A stretch of DNA of 64,000 bases from contig NC_135170.1 in NCBI RefSeq assembly GCF_041146795.1, forward strand, positions 23,492,033 through 23,556,032, written 5' to 3'. The notes under the pieces are model-generated. The model was not told the DNA's origin. It did no database searches and saw nothing but the letters and a program-made list of their open reading frames with translations. The DNA comes from Maylandia zebra (taxonomy: Eukaryota; Chordata; Actinopteri; Cichliformes; Cichlidae). The translations under genes and the position numbers were made by a program. Positions 61,307 to 64,000 of this stretch are shown piece by piece. Position 1 is the stretch's first letter; each line of letters starts with the position of its first letter.

Positions 61307-61349
61307 GACACCTCAGTCTCTCTGTGTCGCACTGATTATGACATCCCAC
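61307..61349 (-). other. sstr2: sstr2 5' UTR with candidate 3' splice site
   Basis: On the minus strand a pyrimidine-rich TTCTCTTGTGCTTGTGTCCAG ends at 61350, a good acceptor 43 nt before the start codon. A strong donor lies at 63318/63317, making an upstream non-coding exon plausible. Confidence 0.4.
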
Positions 61350-63317
61350 CTGGACACAAGCACAAGAGAAGCTATGTTGCGGACAGATGATATGAGTGGC
61401 TATTATATGGCAGAAAACTGTCCACATGCGAGCACACGATGTAGCAATAAGAAAATTTGTATTTTTTCCACACGTATGGCCAGCAGTTTATATAGGGAAT
61501 CTAATAGTCTACACCGTGATTATCTGTATCTCTGTTGAGAACAGACCTGAATAACAGCATGTCTTAGGAGGAATATCTTCTCATACAGAAGCTTAGATGC
61601 TGCTTTCTACCTGAGGTTAGACCTTTGCGCGTTTATTCGGTCAGGCTTACTGCTACCGAGGGAAATCACTCCACACCCCCTAAAGCCATGAGCTCTCCCG
61701 GGGGAAATTCTTTCATTTCACACGCTGCAAAACGATCAGCTGTGACAAGCCACCTTGGATTGGTTGTTGACACATTTCCCCCCCACCCCCCAATTTATTA
61801 GGGGGAAAGCATGGATGTAAATTTATCTCAGCTTAAGTAATTGAATGGGGGGAATCACGGCACTGCCAATAGCCTTGTTGCAGTGAGACTGAAGTGCTTT
61901 TCACTGCCAGTACACAGGAGGCAAACGTGGTCTGACAACTTAGTTTGAAGCCAAAAAGATAAGAGGTTTTATTATGCCAGTGCATCATTTTCTCCATAGC
62001 AGCAGGAAAGGTTGGACTCTGCCTGCAGTCTTGTATTTTGGTAAACAGCCGACCACATGTTACTGTTGTTCGGGTGCTTACACTGTTGTATTACCTATCA
62101 CTTGGAAACTGGAAAAAGCACATTCCCATCGCAAAGAATAAACAAGATTAGTGATTAGTTCTATAGAGGCAGAGCACAGACACGATTAACATGGTGCCCA
62201 AAGCATTTGTGTAGATGAAAAATGAATCACCACCTAAACACTGCAGGTGTCTGGTATATTGTGGAAAAAATGCTGTGTTTGAGGCACTGTGCAAACTGAG
62301 CAACAGGTATTCTCTATCTCTCCCTATAACTTTTAAATCACGTCTTAAAACCCACTTTTATTCCTTGGCTTTTAACCTCAGTGAGACTTAGTTTCTTTTT
62401 TAATGCAGTAGTTATTTAATTAATGATTTCACTCTCCTTTTATTTGTTTTTTATTTATATCTCATGTAATTTTATTTTACAGTTCCAATGTACAGCACTT
62501 TGTGTCAGCTGTGGTTGTTTTAAAGTGCTTTATAAATAAAGTTGATGATGATGATGATGATGATAAAAATATACAGCCAAGAGCCAGCACAGGAAGAAAG
62601 GAGTCAGGAATGCAGTTTGCTTCCAGCAAAGATGGTAAAAAGAGTATTTTGTAGCTAAAAGCCTTCAGAAACCTGTTTTTGTTTTTTTTTAGCAGAAGAC
62701 AAGACAATGACACAAATCTGGTTCAGAAAAGACAAACTGAAAGAGTGAGGTTAAGTCATTCATTAACAATATTAGGAAACTCTGTATACAAACAGGATAG
62801 GATATTGTTTGGTTATGTGTGTTGTGAAATTGCGCCTGTGTAAACAGTTAACAAAATTACCACAGCCCACGGAAAACGGGCGAGACATTTCTTTGGCTCA
62901 AGCACATTCAATTTCCCGTTTTTAATTCATTAATCCGTAAATCTGACTTCTCCTTTATTTTCGTACATTTTTAACACATCCCTATCAGTTGCTCTTGGAA
63001 GTTATTATCTTACCTGTAACTGGGCTTTTTTTTTTTCAGCATTCACAGAACACACCGCTTCTGTGTGGGTTCAAGTGTTTTAAGTGTCCACGGCAGGTTC
63101 ATCTTTAAATATTCCCCAAGTTTGTCTCATGGGCGAGATGGAAAACCACTGCGTGATGCAAAATTTCGTTTTGCATTAAATCCGTACTGTATTGTGTGTT
63201 ACGCAGCAAGAGAAAAGGAGACGGATGCCCTCGTGGTGTGGCGCGCGCAGTAACTGTCTCCGGCAGGCGGTCGCGGGGATGTTTAAGCAGTGCCGGGGAG
63301 GTGCTGAAGAGACTCAC
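61350..63317. other. Putative sstr2 5' intron or upstream region
   Basis: Contains a LINE end (listed separately), and a CpG-rich patch at 63220-63300. No coding exon is recognised. Confidence 0.35.
62310..62567 (+). mobile_element. LINE 3' end with GAT-repeat tail
   Basis: A + frame reads LPITFKSRLKTHFYSLAF then NLSET and a stop, the kind of C-terminus I recall from fish LINEs. It is followed by a 3' UTR with CAGCACTTTGTGTCAGCTGT and GTGCTTTATAAATAAAGTTG and a (GAT)n tail at about 62542-62566. The copy is heavily 5' truncated. Confidence 0.6.
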
Positions 63318-63400
63318 CTCTGAACGAAGAGGGACCGTCTACAATGATGCAGATAGCCAATCCCACATAAGATGGAGGTGATCTGCATGAAGCATGCTAT
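63318..63400 (-). other. sstr2: Possible non-coding first exon of sstr2
   Basis: On the minus strand TTCAGAG|GTGAGTC at 63318/63317 is a near-consensus splice donor. Upstream are ATTGGCTAT (an inverted CCAAT-like motif, near 63353) and a TTAAATTATAG TATA-like stretch at about 63398-63408. These fit a short leader exon but there is no transcript evidence. Confidence 0.3.
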
Positions 63401-63720
63401 AATTTAACGACTCTGGTGGCGAACGCCCTGCGCCACTGTGGATAGGATAGTTCTGGGATGTGACAATAAAGTTGACACCAAGACTTAAAGGAGGTCAGTT
63501 CATACCAGCTTATCATCCAGTTATCATTTGACTTTAACATTTTGGTTACAGGATCGAGGCACGAGTTCTTTTTCATGAAAAAGGTTATTTACTTATTTAC
63601 TAAAGTTTATTTACCCGATCTACATTTTTTTTTTTTAATTTCAATTTTATGTAATTTCTGGGTAAAATATGTCAGAACGCATTTCCTTAAAGTCAGACTA
63701 GGATTGGCCAGGAGACGGTC

Positions 63721-64000
63721 TGTTGTCCCAAATTTTCCCGGAAGCTACAAACTCAGATTTTTGATTGCGCACAAAAAAAGGAGCTTACCTTTGTGGTGTA
63801 ATTGCATTGTACAGTAGATGTTAATGCAGCCGGTCAGTGTAGTTAGGCTGATGGCAGCTAGAGGGCGAGACCGGTGTGTTTCTGTATAGAATGTTATGTT
63901 ATGTGGGGCAGAGCAAGAACAAGAAAATAAAGTGTGGTTATGAATCGTACAGTGGACCCGCGTATAATTGAATAATACGACATGGTGTCAGAAGTCCTGT
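63721..64000 (+). mobile_element. Left LTR and primer-binding site of an LTR retrotransposon (runs off the window)
   Basis: TGGTGTCAGAAGT at 63983-63995 is complementary to the 3' end of vertebrate tRNA-Leu (ACTTCTGACACCA), the usual form of a primer-binding site. It directly follows ...ACGACA, a canonical CA LTR end. A matching start TGTTGT is at 63721, giving a 262 bp LTR with short inverted ends; a later TGTGGT at 63791 is an alternative start. Inside are a TATA-like TCTGTATAG near 63881 and AATAAA at 63926-63931. A gypsy-like family is likely for this size and primer. The coding region is outside the window. Confidence 0.65.

Overview
This 64 kb window is nuclear DNA from a ray-finned fish, probably a spiny-rayed (percomorph) teleost. 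The evidence is four vertebrate genes with GT/AG introns, low gene density, many microsatellites, and a teleost-type set of decayed transposons (Tc1-like, hAT, pogo-like, piggyBac-like MITE, L2/Rex1-like and RTE-like LINEs, one LTR element). There are no operons, CRISPR arrays or bacterial features.

Layout. 1-18.4 kb is a gene-poor stretch of repeat relics in which I recognise no gene. 19.0-20.3 kb holds rasd1 (Dexras1, a Ras-like GTPase; two exons, + strand). 20.8-21.3 kb holds med9 (Mediator subunit 9; two exons, - strand), tail to tail with rasd1. 21.5-28.0 kb is intergenic, with a hAT copy and a striking pair of abutting perfect palindromes. 28.6-54.7 kb is usp22 (ubiquitin protease of the SAGA co-activator; 13 coding exons, + strand, 510 codons). 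Its 15 kb first intron carries a Tc1-like relic, a pogo-like element and a complete hAT element with an intact 8 bp target duplication. 57.8-61.35 kb is sstr2 (somatostatin receptor 2, one coding exon, - strand), possibly with a non-coding 5' exon near 63.3 kb. The last ~280 bases look like the left LTR and tRNA-Leu primer-binding site of an LTR retrotransposon that continues past the window.

The genes do not form a pathway. The tail-to-tail rasd1/med9 pair, with usp22 nearby, resembles the arrangement on human 17p11.2, so this is mainly conserved synteny. Usp22 and Med9 both act in RNA polymerase II co-activation; Rasd1 and Sstr2 both touch Gi/adenylyl-cyclase signalling. I do not claim co-regulation beyond noting that CRE-like motifs occur upstream of three of the genes.

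I see no undescribed multi-gene system. The most unusual items are structural: the perfect twin palindromes at 24679-24828, the 67 bp-arm palindrome inside the hAT element, the tandem TGACGCA motifs upstream of rasd1, the TG/G-run microsatellite abutting a usp22 splice donor, and the LTR/PBS at the right edge. Exon boundaries were worked out by hand from reading frame, splice consensus and remembered vertebrate orthologues; nothing was searched against a database.
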